NCBI GenBank assembly: GCA_025464125.1
Contig: JAODLU010000385.1
Span: 1-7,982, forward strand
DNA from: Microbacteriaceae bacterium
GTDB taxonomy: Bacteria > Actinomycetota > Actinomycetes > Actinomycetales > Microbacteriaceae
Reading direction: 5' to 3'
DNA length: 7,982 bases
Shown: in pieces, positions 1 through 6,260 of the stretch
Numbering within the stretch: the first letter of the stretch is position 1
Layout of the letters: every line of letters starts with the position of its first letter
Position numbers and translations under genes: made by a program
Notes under the pieces: model-generated
Databases searched by the model: none
The model's input: only the letters and a program-made list of their open reading frames with translations
Told to the model about the DNA's origin: nothing

Positions 1-551
1 TCTGCGAAGTGGCCGGTGGCGACATCCTCGACCAGTGCTCCGTCGTCCCAGCTGTGCCAGAGCCCGCGCACGGCCTCGATCCACTCCTCGGCCCTGTCGT
101 ACGCGGCGTCGTGATCGAGTTCCTGCATTCCGAAGTGGCGCGCGCTCTTCACATCGGTCACGACGTTGATGCCGAACCGGTGCGCGCTGAGATGCTGCAG
201 CGTCGCAAACTGGCGGGCGGCCAGGTATGGCGGGTACGTGCCGGCGTTGATCGTGGGCGCGATACCGATGTGGGATGTCACGTCGAACAGGTACGGCGCG
301 AGCAGCAGTGGGTCGTGCTTGGGGCCACCGTATGCCGCGCGAACGCGCAGGTCGATCGTTTCGGCGGAACCGATGGAGATGGCGTCCTCGATGATGAGCA
401 GGTCCAGTCCTGCCTGCTCGAGTTCGCGGATGGACTGCTGGTAGATGCGCGGTTCCTGCCAGCGATAGTTCCAACGGTAGTCGGGGCGTCCCCAGCCCTG
501 CGGGCCGAACCCGCGGCCGAAGAACCATCCGAAATGCTGAAGGCGAGCCAT
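1..551 (-). CDS. NtaA/SnaA/DszA (DmoA-like) family FMN-dependent monooxygenase, N-terminal part (3' end outside window)
   Basis: This is the first 183 codons of a class C flavin monooxygenase (bacterial luciferase-like TIM barrel). Such enzymes use FMNH2 from a separate reductase plus O2 to cleave C-S or C-N bonds or to hydroxylate small organics. My reading of the reverse strand gives MARLQHFGWFFGRGFGPQGW at residues 1-20, then EQAGLDLLIIEDAISIGSAE (45-64), AYGGPKHDPLLLAPYL (73-88), AARQFATLQHLSAHRFGINV (111-130) with VVTD following, and EEWIEAVRGLWHSW (155-168). These match the DmoA/DszA/NtaA pattern, including the family's G-x-NVVT flavin-site segment. The ATG at 551 is preceded by GGGAGAA on the minus strand (560-566), about 8 nt away. 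The gene is divergent from the sulfhydrylase gene and shares its 99-bp upstream region. Full-length relatives are about 440-460 residues, so more than half lies beyond the left edge. The family is secure; the substrate is unknown. Confidence 0.93.
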   Translation of the reverse strand, partial: MARLQHFGWFFGRGFGPQGWGRPDYRWNYRWQEPRIYQQSIRELEQAGLDLLIIEDAISIGSAETIDLRVRAAYGGPKHDPLLLAPYLFDVTSHIGIAPTINAGTYPPYLAARQFATLQHLSAHRFGINVVTDVKSARHFGMQELDHDAAYDRAEEWIEAVRGLWHSWDDGALVEDVATGHFA

Positions 552-614
552 GGTTCATATTCTCCCGCGGCCTTCCTGCGCCACCTGAATGTTGCGCAGT
601 GTGAAGCGGCCACG

Positions 615-650
615 TTGTTAGCCCATGCCTCCGAACGTAACGTTTCACCC
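615..650 (+). promoter_or_regulatory. Predicted promoter of the sulfhydrylase gene, giving a leaderless mRNA
   Basis: A -35-like TTGTTA (615-620) is followed by a 17-nt spacer and a -10-like TAACGT (638-643, fitting TAnnnT). The -10 ends 7 nt before the ATG at 651, so transcription would begin at or next to the A of the start codon. No Shine-Dalgarno sequence is visible before this ATG, which agrees with a leaderless transcript. The -10 lies inside an 11-bp palindrome, AACGT-A-ACGTT (634-644), which could be an operator. Confidence 0.5.
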
Positions 651-2072
651 ATGACCACCACCCAGCTGCCGTTCGGAGAGGACCACTTCGGCTTCGCCAC
701 CGACCAGGTCCACGCCGGCGAGCAGATCGGCGACGGTCACGGCGCGCGCATCACTCCCATCTACCTCACGGCCGGTTTCGTGTTCGATTCGTTCGACCAT
801 GCGAAGGCACGGTTCGAAGGTGACGACGGTGCGTGGACGTACTCGCGGAACAGCAATCCGACGAACAGCGTTGTCGAGGAGAGGCTCGCCGCCCTCGAGC
901 ACGGCGTCGACTGCATCCTCGTCGGCAGCGGCCAGGCGGCGATAACCGTTGCGATGCTCGGAATCCTCAAGGCTGGCGATCACTTTCTCGCGACACAGAG
1001 CCTGTATGAGGGAACGAAGACCCTGTTCCGCGAGAACTTCAGTCGCTTCGGAATCGAGGTGGAGTTCGTCGAGAACCCGCACGATCTCGACGAGTGGCGC
1101 AGTCGCATCCGTTCGAATACCCGCGCGGTCTTCGCCGAGACCATTCCTAACCCCAAGAACGACCTGATCGACTTCGACCTGATTGCAGGGTTCGCGGCTG
1201 AGCATGGCCTGCCGTTCGTCATCGACAGCACCGCCGCCACGCCATACCTCTTCCGCCCGCTCGACCACGGGGCCTCCATCGTTGTGCACTCTGCCAGCAA
1301 GTTCTTGAGCGGGCATGGCGCGTCACTCGCCGGCGTGATCGTCGACGGCGGAACTTTCGACTGGGGTCGTTATCCGCAGAAGTTCCCGCAGTTCTCGGCG
1401 CCCATCCACGACGGCAGCGAAGACAGCTACGTCTCGCGCTTCGGCGCGCGGGCGTTCAGCGCATACAGCAGGTCGATCATCGCGGCGAGGCTCGGGCCTG
1501 TGCTGTCGCCATTCAACGCGTTCCTTCTCCTCCAGGGCCTCGAAACCCTGTCGCTGAGGGTCGAACGCCATTCGCGAAACGCCCTGGCGATCGCGACCTG
1601 GCTCGAGCAGCAGCCGGAAGTTGAATCGGTCGACTACCCGGGGCTGCCTTCCAATCCCTCACACGAGCTGGCGGTGCGCTACTTTCCCAAAGGCCAGGGC
1701 TCGGTGTTCGGATTCACCTTCCGCGGTGGGGTGGCGTCTGCACGCGCCTTCATCGACGCTGTCGAACTGTTCAGCCGCATGACCCATATCGGCGACGTTC
1801 GTTCGATGGTGCTGCATCCGGCCACGACATCCCACTCCCAGTTGTCTGACGCCGACAAGCAGCGGCTGGGCATCGGACAGGGGCTCGTGCGCCTTTCGGT
1901 TGGCATAGAAGAGGTCGACGACCTGGTCGCCGATCTAGAGCGTGGTTTCTCCGCCGTTCGCGCGCAGGCTGCGACCGGCCCTGTTCTCGAGCAGCTTCGC
2001 CACGAGCAACTCACCGTCGACAGGACCGAACTGCTCGAGAGCCTCGCGGTGCAGCCTGGTCACCAGCCCTGA
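651..2072 (+). CDS. metY: O-acetylhomoserine sulfhydrylase-type PLP enzyme (Cys/Met metabolism family)
   Basis: A 473-residue cytosolic PLP-dependent enzyme of the trans-sulfuration family. It is predicted to add sulfide or a thiol to O-acetylhomoserine, giving homocysteine or a thioether plus acetate. Visible motifs are TYSRNSNPTN (63-72, phosphate-binding region), GSGQAAI (92-98), ETIPNPKND (163-171), DSTAATPYLFRP (192-203) and HSASKFLSGHG (213-223), with the PLP Schiff-base lysine at Lys217. HPATTSHSQL (389-398) and GLVRLSVGIEEVDDLVADLE (411-430) complete the C-terminal domain. The YSR-SNPTN and SVGIE-DD signatures favour MetY over cystathionine gamma-lyase, though other gamma-substitution activities remain possible. 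The usual DNT after the PLP-ring aspartate is DST here. The ATG at 651 fits the family N-terminus (TDQVHAGEQ at residues 18-26); the long open stretch upstream in the same frame is antisense to the monooxygenase. The family normally ends near residue 432, and the extra roughly 40 residues are encoded within the convergent dehydrogenase gene. Confidence 0.9.
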   Translation: MTTTQLPFGEDHFGFATDQVHAGEQIGDGHGARITPIYLTAGFVFDSFDHAKARFEGDDGAWTYSRNSNPTNSVVEERLAALEHGVDCILVGSGQAAITVAMLGILKAGDHFLATQSLYEGTKTLFRENFSRFGIEVEFVENPHDLDEWRSRIRSNTRAVFAETIPNPKNDLIDFDLIAGFAAEHGLPFVIDSTAATPYLFRPLDHGASIVVHSASKFLSGHGASLAGVIVDGGTFDWGRYPQKFPQFSAPIHDGSEDSYVSRFGARAFSAYSRSIIAARLGPVLSPFNAFLLLQGLETLSLRVERHSRNALAIATWLEQQPEVESVDYPGLPSNPSHELAVRYFPKGQGSVFGFTFRGGVASARAFIDAVELFSRMTHIGDVRSMVLHPATTSHSQLSDADKQRLGIGQGLVRLSVGIEEVDDLVADLERGFSAVRAQAATGPVLEQLRHEQLTVDRTELLESLAVQPGHQP

Positions 2073-2804
2073 CAGTTCGAACGGACTGTTAGCAGCCTTC
2101 GCCAGCCGCTCGAGGGTCTCCAGCTCTTCGAGGCACCTGTCGAGGCCGAACGTCTCTGCATACCTGCCGGCGAGCAGTTCATCCAGGTGCTCGTTCATCA
2201 TCGCGCTTGCACCCGCAGTGCGCGGCAGGATCGCTCGCAGCGCCTGTGGCTGGATGCCCAGTGACTGCCCGAGCAGGAATGCTTCGGTGACCGCGACAAC
2301 CTGACCGAACCAGAGCAGGTTCGCCAGCAGCTTCACTGCCTGGCCATCGCCGGCGTTGACGCCGGCGCGCTCGATGCCGCCAGGTGCGGCCAGCACTGTG
2401 AGCAGGGGCAGCACAGCCTCGACCTGCGCGTCGCTGCCGCCAACGAAGAACCTCAGGTCCCCGGATTCCGCCTGCCCCGGCCCGCCGCCCATGGGGGCAT
2501 CGACGGCCGCAACTGACCGTACGGCGGCTGCGCGCGCCAGCTCCCTGCTGAGGGACGGATCACCGCTGCCCAGGTCGAGCCAGGTGCTGCCGCGTCGCAT
2601 CAGCGCAAGCATGCCGGGCATCGCCTCGGCCACCTCCTTGCGGCCGGGCAGCACAGAGACGAGCACGTCGAGTGAACCGGGGTTCCACGTGCCGTCCCCG
2701 GCGACGCGGATGTCGTGCGTCGACACGACGAAGTGTTGCGCCAGGCGCTCGGCGATGGGGCGGCCCATGCGACCGAGCCCCAGCACGCCGACCGAGAGTG
2801 TCAT
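1935..2804 (-). CDS. NAD(P)-dependent beta-hydroxyacid dehydrogenase (3-hydroxyisobutyrate dehydrogenase superfamily)
   Basis: A 289-residue cytosolic oxidoreductase of the 6-phosphogluconate/3-hydroxyisobutyrate dehydrogenase superfamily, which interconverts beta-hydroxyacids (or reduces semialdehydes) using NAD(P). The N-terminal Rossmann domain opens with VGVLGLGRMGRPIAERL (5-21). The substrate-binding strand reads VDAPMGGGPGQAESGDLRFF (101-120) followed by VGG. The catalytic segment GDGQAVKLLANLLWFGQ (152-168) supplies Lys158 and Asn162, and a helical C-terminal domain follows. In the DAPVSGG motif typical of the family, the substrate-contacting serine is glycine here (DAPMGGG), so the substrate may differ from hydroxyisobutyrate. 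The start at 2804 places the Rossmann glycines at the normal position and has AGGA (forward 2812-2815) 7 nt upstream; 44 further upstream codons are open but unlike the family. The 3' end overlaps the convergent sulfhydrylase gene by 138 bp. Its role in this cluster is inferred only: processing a carbon fragment released by the monooxygenases. Confidence 0.88.
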   Translation of the reverse strand: MTLSVGVLGLGRMGRPIAERLAQHFVVSTHDIRVAGDGTWNPGSLDVLVSVLPGRKEVAEAMPGMLALMRRGSTWLDLGSGDPSLSRELARAAAVRSVAAVDAPMGGGPGQAESGDLRFFVGGSDAQVEAVLPLLTVLAAPGGIERAGVNAGDGQAVKLLANLLWFGQVVAVTEAFLLGQSLGIQPQALRAILPRTAGASAMMNEHLDELLAGRYAETFGLDRCLEELETLERLAKAANSPFELSGLVTRLHREALEQFGPVDGELLVAKLLENRAGRSLRANGGETTL

Positions 2805-2811
2805 ACCCACA

Positions 2812-2816
2812 TCCTG
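2812..2816 (-). promoter_or_regulatory. Ribosome binding site fixing the dehydrogenase start
   Basis: On the minus strand CAGGA lies 7 nt before the ATG at 2804. This supports that start over the ATGs further upstream that leave the frame open to 2936. Confidence 0.6.
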
Positions 2817-2874
2817 CCCGACACGGCACGGAGCGCCAGTGGCCTGTATGCCATGAGCCGGTTTTGGGCCACAA

Positions 2875-2895
2875 CGTTTCGCAATGCGACAAACG
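2875..2895. promoter_or_regulatory. Imperfect inverted repeat in the divergent gap, candidate operator
   Basis: The left arm CGTTTCGCA (2875-2883) faces TGCG (2885-2888) plus AAACG (2891-2895) across a central A; the right arm is interrupted by two extra bases (2889-2890). It sits between the divergent dehydrogenase and second monooxygenase genes, where a shared operator would be expected. The octamer AACGTTTC at 2873-2880 also occurs at 639-646 in the other divergent gap. No regulator gene is present in the window to pair with it. Confidence 0.35.
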
Positions 2896-2918
2896 ATTAC
2901 GGTCTGTGTCCCCCCGCA

Positions 2919-2954
2919 GTGAGGCGGCTCCAGCAACGATTTAGTCTGGCGCGC
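2919..2954 (+). promoter_or_regulatory. Predicted promoter of the second monooxygenase gene, giving a leaderless mRNA
   Basis: A -10-like TAGTCT (2942-2947, fitting TAnnnT) ends 7 nt before the ATG at 2955, the same spacing as at the sulfhydrylase gene. No Shine-Dalgarno sequence precedes the ATG. A weak -35 candidate, GTGAGG (2919-2924), lies 17 nt upstream of the -10. The leaderless reading rests mainly on the missing ribosome binding site and the repeated 7-nt spacing. Confidence 0.4.
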
Positions 2955-4370
2955 ATGAGTGAAAGCAGGCCGGCTTCACCGCGAACTGACACTCTCGTCA
3001 TCGGAGCGACTGTCAGGACCATCGGCGCGTGGCCCTCGGCCTGGCGCCATGAGGGCGCGCACAGGGATCCCATGGCCGACGCGTCGGCGCTGCGCGCGGT
3101 GGCAGAGGTCGCAGAGGCCGCCGGTCTTCACTTTCTCTACTTCGGCGACTGGCTCGCCTCCGGTTCCGAGTTCGAGCACACTGACCCATACCTGGTCGCC
3201 CGGGTGGATCCGCTGAGCAGCATCAGCTACCTGGCAGCGGTGACCAGTCGCATCGGGTTGATCGCCTCGGTGAGCTCGGCCCACCTCGACGCGTATCCAG
3301 TCGCCCGCAACTCCGCGTCGATCGACATCCTGAGCGATGGCAGGGCCGGCCTGTCGATCTCCAGCGGATCCGAGCCACGATCCGCCGCCAACTTCGGCTG
3401 GGAGCACGTGCATGCCGACGACGATCGGGTTGCGTCATCCGCCGAATTCATCGCCATCCTGCGTGGGCTATGGGACAGCTGGGAGCACGGAGCTTTCGTG
3501 GCCGACGTCGGCACGGGCCAGTACATCGATGCGTCCAAACTTCATCACCTCAACTTCGAGGGGCGGTATCGGTCGTCGGCTGGACCCCTCAACGTGCCAC
3601 GGCCGCCGCAGGGGCATCCAGTGATCTCCATCGTCGGCAACTCCATCGCGGCCCAGGCGCTCGCGGCACGGGAGGCCGACCTCACCTTCGTATCGGTAGC
3701 GGGCCTTGCGGATGCCGTGGAGAAATATGCAGCAGCCAAGGCGCGCGCCAGGGAATTCGGTCGTTCGGCCGATGAGTTCGTGCAGGTGACGCCCATCATG
3801 CCGATCGTGGCCGAGAGCCGCGAACAGGCGTGGGCTGTCTACGACGAACTGGTCTCGCTGGTGCCGCTGGAGACCGCGTCCGGCATCAGCAGTGTCACCA
3901 ACCTGCCAGCTAATCGCACGATCAGGTCACTGGCCGGGCTCCTCGGGGTATCGCTGAACGGCGTGCTCATGGATGAGCCGGTGCCGGCAAAGGTCGCCGC
4001 ACAGTTCGGCAGGATCGGCAATGAGCTGCTCACGACAGTGCAAAGCCGTTCGGGCAGGGCCGTCGGTGGCTATCGTCCGATCACCTACCGCCACCTGCTC
4101 GTGGCGCATGTGGTCTCCGCGCCCATCATCGTCGGATCGGTCGAGGATGTCGCGGACTTCATGGAGAGCTGGTTCCTGAGCCGGGCGACCGACGGCTTCA
4201 CCATACTTTCGGCCTTCCAGGACCAGTTGGTCGCGTTCTCGACCATGGTCATTCCGGAGCTTCGCCGGCGAGGCATCTTTCCGCGGGCCTACGAAGGCAT
4301 CACCCTGCGTGACCACCTGGGCCTTGCCGTGCCGGTGAACAGCCAGGCAGCACGTCGCGACAGGCAATAA
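2955..4370 (+). CDS. NtaA/SnaA/DszA family FMN-dependent monooxygenase, full length, with a divergent flavin-site motif
   Basis: A 471-residue luciferase-like TIM-barrel monooxygenase, close to the usual family length. It would be a reduced-FMN-dependent oxygenase needing a partner flavin reductase, which is not in the window. Family features are AEVAEAAGLHFLYFGDW (50-66), DPLSSISYLAAVTSRIGLIA (85-104), PVARNSASIDILSDGRAGLS (115-134), SAEFIAILRGLWDSWE (162-177), LNFEGRY (199-205), GPLNVPRPPQGHPVI (210-224) and the C-terminal GSVEDVADFMESWF (394-407), RRRGIFP (437-443) and TLRDHLGL (450-457). Where the family usually has GWNVVTS after SGGRA, this protein has GLSISSGS (132-139), a departure in a segment that lines the flavin pocket in relatives. 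The ATG at 2955 fits the family N-terminus (IGATVRTIGAWPSAWRH at 16-32); the frame is open 80 codons further upstream, but that stretch lies in the gap and in antisense dehydrogenase sequence. The gene lies between the dehydrogenase and transporter genes. Substrate unknown. Confidence 0.92.
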   Translation: MSESRPASPRTDTLVIGATVRTIGAWPSAWRHEGAHRDPMADASALRAVAEVAEAAGLHFLYFGDWLASGSEFEHTDPYLVARVDPLSSISYLAAVTSRIGLIASVSSAHLDAYPVARNSASIDILSDGRAGLSISSGSEPRSAANFGWEHVHADDDRVASSAEFIAILRGLWDSWEHGAFVADVGTGQYIDASKLHHLNFEGRYRSSAGPLNVPRPPQGHPVISIVGNSIAAQALAAREADLTFVSVAGLADAVEKYAAAKARAREFGRSADEFVQVTPIMPIVAESREQAWAVYDELVSLVPLETASGISSVTNLPANRTIRSLAGLLGVSLNGVLMDEPVPAKVAAQFGRIGNELLTTVQSRSGRAVGGYRPITYRHLLVAHVVSAPIIVGSVEDVADFMESWFLSRATDGFTILSAFQDQLVAFSTMVIPELRRRGIFPRAYEGITLRDHLGLAVPVNSQAARRDRQ

Positions 4371-4460
4371 CGCATCATCGCGGAACCGGGCACCCCGCGT
4401 CGACCAGGGGGACCTGTATTACGTCCCGCTACCCAATGTGACGAGACGCCGTAACAACAT

Positions 4461-4488
4461 TTGCCACGCCCGCCAGCGCTCCTAATGT
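4461..4488 (+). promoter_or_regulatory. Predicted promoter of the ABC transporter operon
   Basis: TTGCCA (4461-4466, five of six to the -35 consensus) and TAATGT (4483-4488, fitting TAnnnT) are 16 nt apart. A start near 4495 would leave a leader of about 57 nt before the ATG at 4552. CGTAAC followed by AACATTTG (4450-4463) abuts and overlaps the -35 and resembles motifs in the two other promoter gaps. The rest of the 181-bp gap (4371-4551) holds only two weak inverted repeats (4379-4399 and 4409-4427) without T-tracts. Confidence 0.5.
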
Positions 4489-4538
4489 CATCAGCGCACA
4501 CGGCCCACGGGTTGGGTGCCCTCACATGCACCCGAATC

Positions 4539-4546
4539 GAAAGGGG
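4539..4546 (+). promoter_or_regulatory. Ribosome binding site of the binding-protein gene
   Basis: GAAAGGGG ends 5 nt before the ATG at 4552. It decides the start against an in-frame GTG at 4516, because translation from 4552 also yields a normal lipoprotein signal peptide. Confidence 0.7.
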
Positions 4547-4551
4547 CCGAA

Positions 4552-6183
4552 ATGCCCATCACAAAGTCAACTGCGGCGCTCCTGGCCGGGGCGGTGGCCG
4601 TGCTCATCGCACTCGCCGGCTGCGCAAGCCCGGGCGCCGGGCCCGCTTCGACCGCGTCCGCCACACCGATTTCGGGAGGGACTTACACCCACGCGTTCTC
4701 GTTCCCAGGTGTGATCACCTCACTCGACCCGCCGACGCTGATCTTCCATGAGGCGCTCCAGGTGGTGCGCGGCCTGACCGATTCACTGGTCGACCAGAAT
4801 CCGAAGACCGGGGAGATCGTTCCGTGGATCGCGACCAAGTGGACGGTTTCTGACGACGCAAAGACCTATACCTTCACCCTGCGCGATGGCTCGACCTTCG
4901 CCGACGGAACGCCGATCGATGCGGCTGCGGTCAAGGCAAACTTCGACCGCATCCAGGCGCTCGGCCCGAAGGCCATCGGCGCAGCGCCACTCTTGATCGG
5001 CTTCACTGGCACGACTGTCGTCAACGCGAAGACGGTGAAGTTCGAGTTCAGCCAGCCATCGGCCAGGTTCCTGCAGGCGCTGACCGGTGCGGTATTCGGA
5101 CTCATCTCTCCGAAAGACCTGGCCAAGGCCCCGACCGAACTCGCGAAGGGTAACTACGCGGGCTCCGGGCCTTTCACGCTGAAGAGCTACAACCCGCAGT
5201 CCGAGATCGACCTGGACAAGCGCGTTGGCTACAACTCGGCATCCTCCCTCGCAAAGCACACGGGGGATGCGTACATCGATCACCTGGTGTTCATTGAGGA
5301 GGGCACCCCGGCAAAGCGCGCCGACCAGGTGCTGAGCGGCGAGATCCAGTCAGCATCCCAGATCGCGTACCAGGACGAGGCTCGTCTCACCGCTGGAGGC
5401 GCCACGCTGCTGCCGCTGAAGATTCCGGGGCTGACCGAGAACCTGATCATCAACCAGAAGTCGTTCCTCGGCTCCGAGCCGAAGGTGCGCCAGGCGCTGC
5501 TCGCCGCAATCGACACGAGGACGATCACGAAGACCGTGTTCGGTGCCAGCTACGGCGCTGGCACATCACCGCTCGGCAGCAATACGCCGGGATACTCCGA
5601 CCAGAGTGCGCTGATCAAGTACAACCCGAAGAAGGCCAAATCGCTGCTCGACGAGGCCGGTTGGGTTCCCGCAGCTGACGGCATCCGTGAAAAGGATGGC
5701 AAGAAGCTCACCATCCGTGTGCCCGGTATCGGCGCGTGGGGTGCCAGCAACGGTGACGCTGCGGTGCTGCTGCAGGCGGAACTCAAAGAGGTCGGCATCG
5801 ACCTGCCGCTCGATAAGTCAGACCCTGCAACGCAACAGGCGCTGCTCGCCAGCGGCAGTTACGAGGCCGACAAGTGGCAGATGACGCGGGCCGACCCGTC
5901 AGTGCTCTACGCAGTGTGGAGCTCGACGCATACCTCGCAGGGATATGCCCTCGCCCAGCCTGGTCCGCTCGACGACCTGCTGGCCAAACAGGAGTCGGAG
6001 ATCGATCCGAAGGATCGGGCAGCAGCCTCGGCCAAGGTGCAGGAATACCTGATCAAGAACGCCTGGTCGATCCCGCTCGATGACCGCGCGTGGACCTACG
6101 CCTACAACTCGACTGCACACGGGCTGAGAGCAGACGCCGAGACGAAGCTCGTGTTCTACGACGTCTGGGTCGACGCCAAATAG
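4552..6183 (+). CDS. ABC transporter substrate-binding lipoprotein, family 5 (peptide/nickel type)
   Basis: A 543-residue extracytoplasmic solute receptor anchored by lipid to the outer face of the membrane. The signal peptide has Lys5, a hydrophobic core (8-22) and the lipobox LAGC, with lipidated Cys24. A Ser/Ala/Pro/Gly-rich linker follows (25-42). The mature domain begins GGTYTHAFSFPGVITSLDP (42-60), then RGLTDSLVDQNPKTGEIVPW (73-92) and TYTFTLRDGSTFADGTPIDA (105-124), the classic SBP_bac_5 opening. A further family-like stretch is KYNPKKAKSLLDEAGW, encoded around 5620-5670. Length is typical. It is the first gene of the transporter operon and is followed by two permease genes. The family includes binders of peptides, nickel, opines, glutathione and other small organics, so the ligand cannot be assigned. 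The neighbouring monooxygenases and sulfhydrylase make an organosulfur or related small molecule plausible, which is inference. Confidence 0.93.
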   Translation: MPITKSTAALLAGAVAVLIALAGCASPGAGPASTASATPISGGTYTHAFSFPGVITSLDPPTLIFHEALQVVRGLTDSLVDQNPKTGEIVPWIATKWTVSDDAKTYTFTLRDGSTFADGTPIDAAAVKANFDRIQALGPKAIGAAPLLIGFTGTTVVNAKTVKFEFSQPSARFLQALTGAVFGLISPKDLAKAPTELAKGNYAGSGPFTLKSYNPQSEIDLDKRVGYNSASSLAKHTGDAYIDHLVFIEEGTPAKRADQVLSGEIQSASQIAYQDEARLTAGGATLLPLKIPGLTENLIINQKSFLGSEPKVRQALLAAIDTRTITKTVFGASYGAGTSPLGSNTPGYSDQSALIKYNPKKAKSLLDEAGWVPAADGIREKDGKKLTIRVPGIGAWGASNGDAAVLLQAELKEVGIDLPLDKSDPATQQALLASGSYEADKWQMTRADPSVLYAVWSSTHTSQGYALAQPGPLDDLLAKQESEIDPKDRAAASAKVQEYLIKNAWSIPLDDRAWTYAYNSTAHGLRADAETKLVFYDVWVDAK

Positions 6184-6188
6184 TCCAG

Positions 6189-6228
6189 GCAGGAACGGCT
6201 CCTGTCGGAGGACACGGGCCGTTCCTGC
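6189..6228 (+). terminator. Strong intercistronic hairpin between binding-protein and permease genes (attenuator or mRNA-stabilising element)
   Basis: A perfect 11-bp stem pairs GCAGGAACGGC (6189-6199) with GCCGTTCCTGC (6218-6228). The interior continues with CC/GG and TGTC/GACA pairs around a GGAG tetraloop (6207-6210), with single-base bulges at 6200 and 6215, so about 17 bp can form. It begins 5 nt after the binding-protein stop codon. No T-tract follows, so full intrinsic termination is doubtful. Partial termination, or protection of the upstream mRNA so that more binding protein than permease is made, fits better. Confidence 0.65.
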
Positions 6229-6260
6229 ACCACCCCACACCCAACGAAGGATGACGGAAC

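Noticed and set aside
9..650. Open reading frame continuing upstream of the sulfhydrylase ATG, suggesting a 687-residue fusion protein
   Set aside because: The stretch is antisense to the monooxygenase gene at 1-551, which has clear family motifs. The translated upstream residues resemble nothing, and the sulfhydrylase N-terminus starts naturally at 651.
552..650. Minus-strand promoter for the first monooxygenase
   Set aside because: TAACAA- and CAACAT-like -10 candidates exist, but none has a convincing -35 at proper spacing. A promoter must lie here or nearby, but I cannot place it.
645..1316. 223-codon minus-strand open frame
   Set aside because: It is a shadow of the sulfhydrylase gene caused by high GC; there are no family motifs, and the plus-strand gene is certain.
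2715..2954. 80-codon N-terminal extension of the second monooxygenase
   Set aside because: It reads through the divergent gap and antisense dehydrogenase sequence. Family similarity begins just after the ATG at 2955.
2817..2954. Minus-strand promoter for the dehydrogenase
   Set aside because: TTGTGG with CATACA (18-nt spacer) is possible but matches only three of six bases at each element, so it was not listed.
4379..4427. Intrinsic terminator after the second monooxygenase
   Set aside because: Only two 5-bp inverted repeats (4379-4399 and 4409-4427) were found, with loops of 9-11 nt and no T-tract. This is too weak to call.
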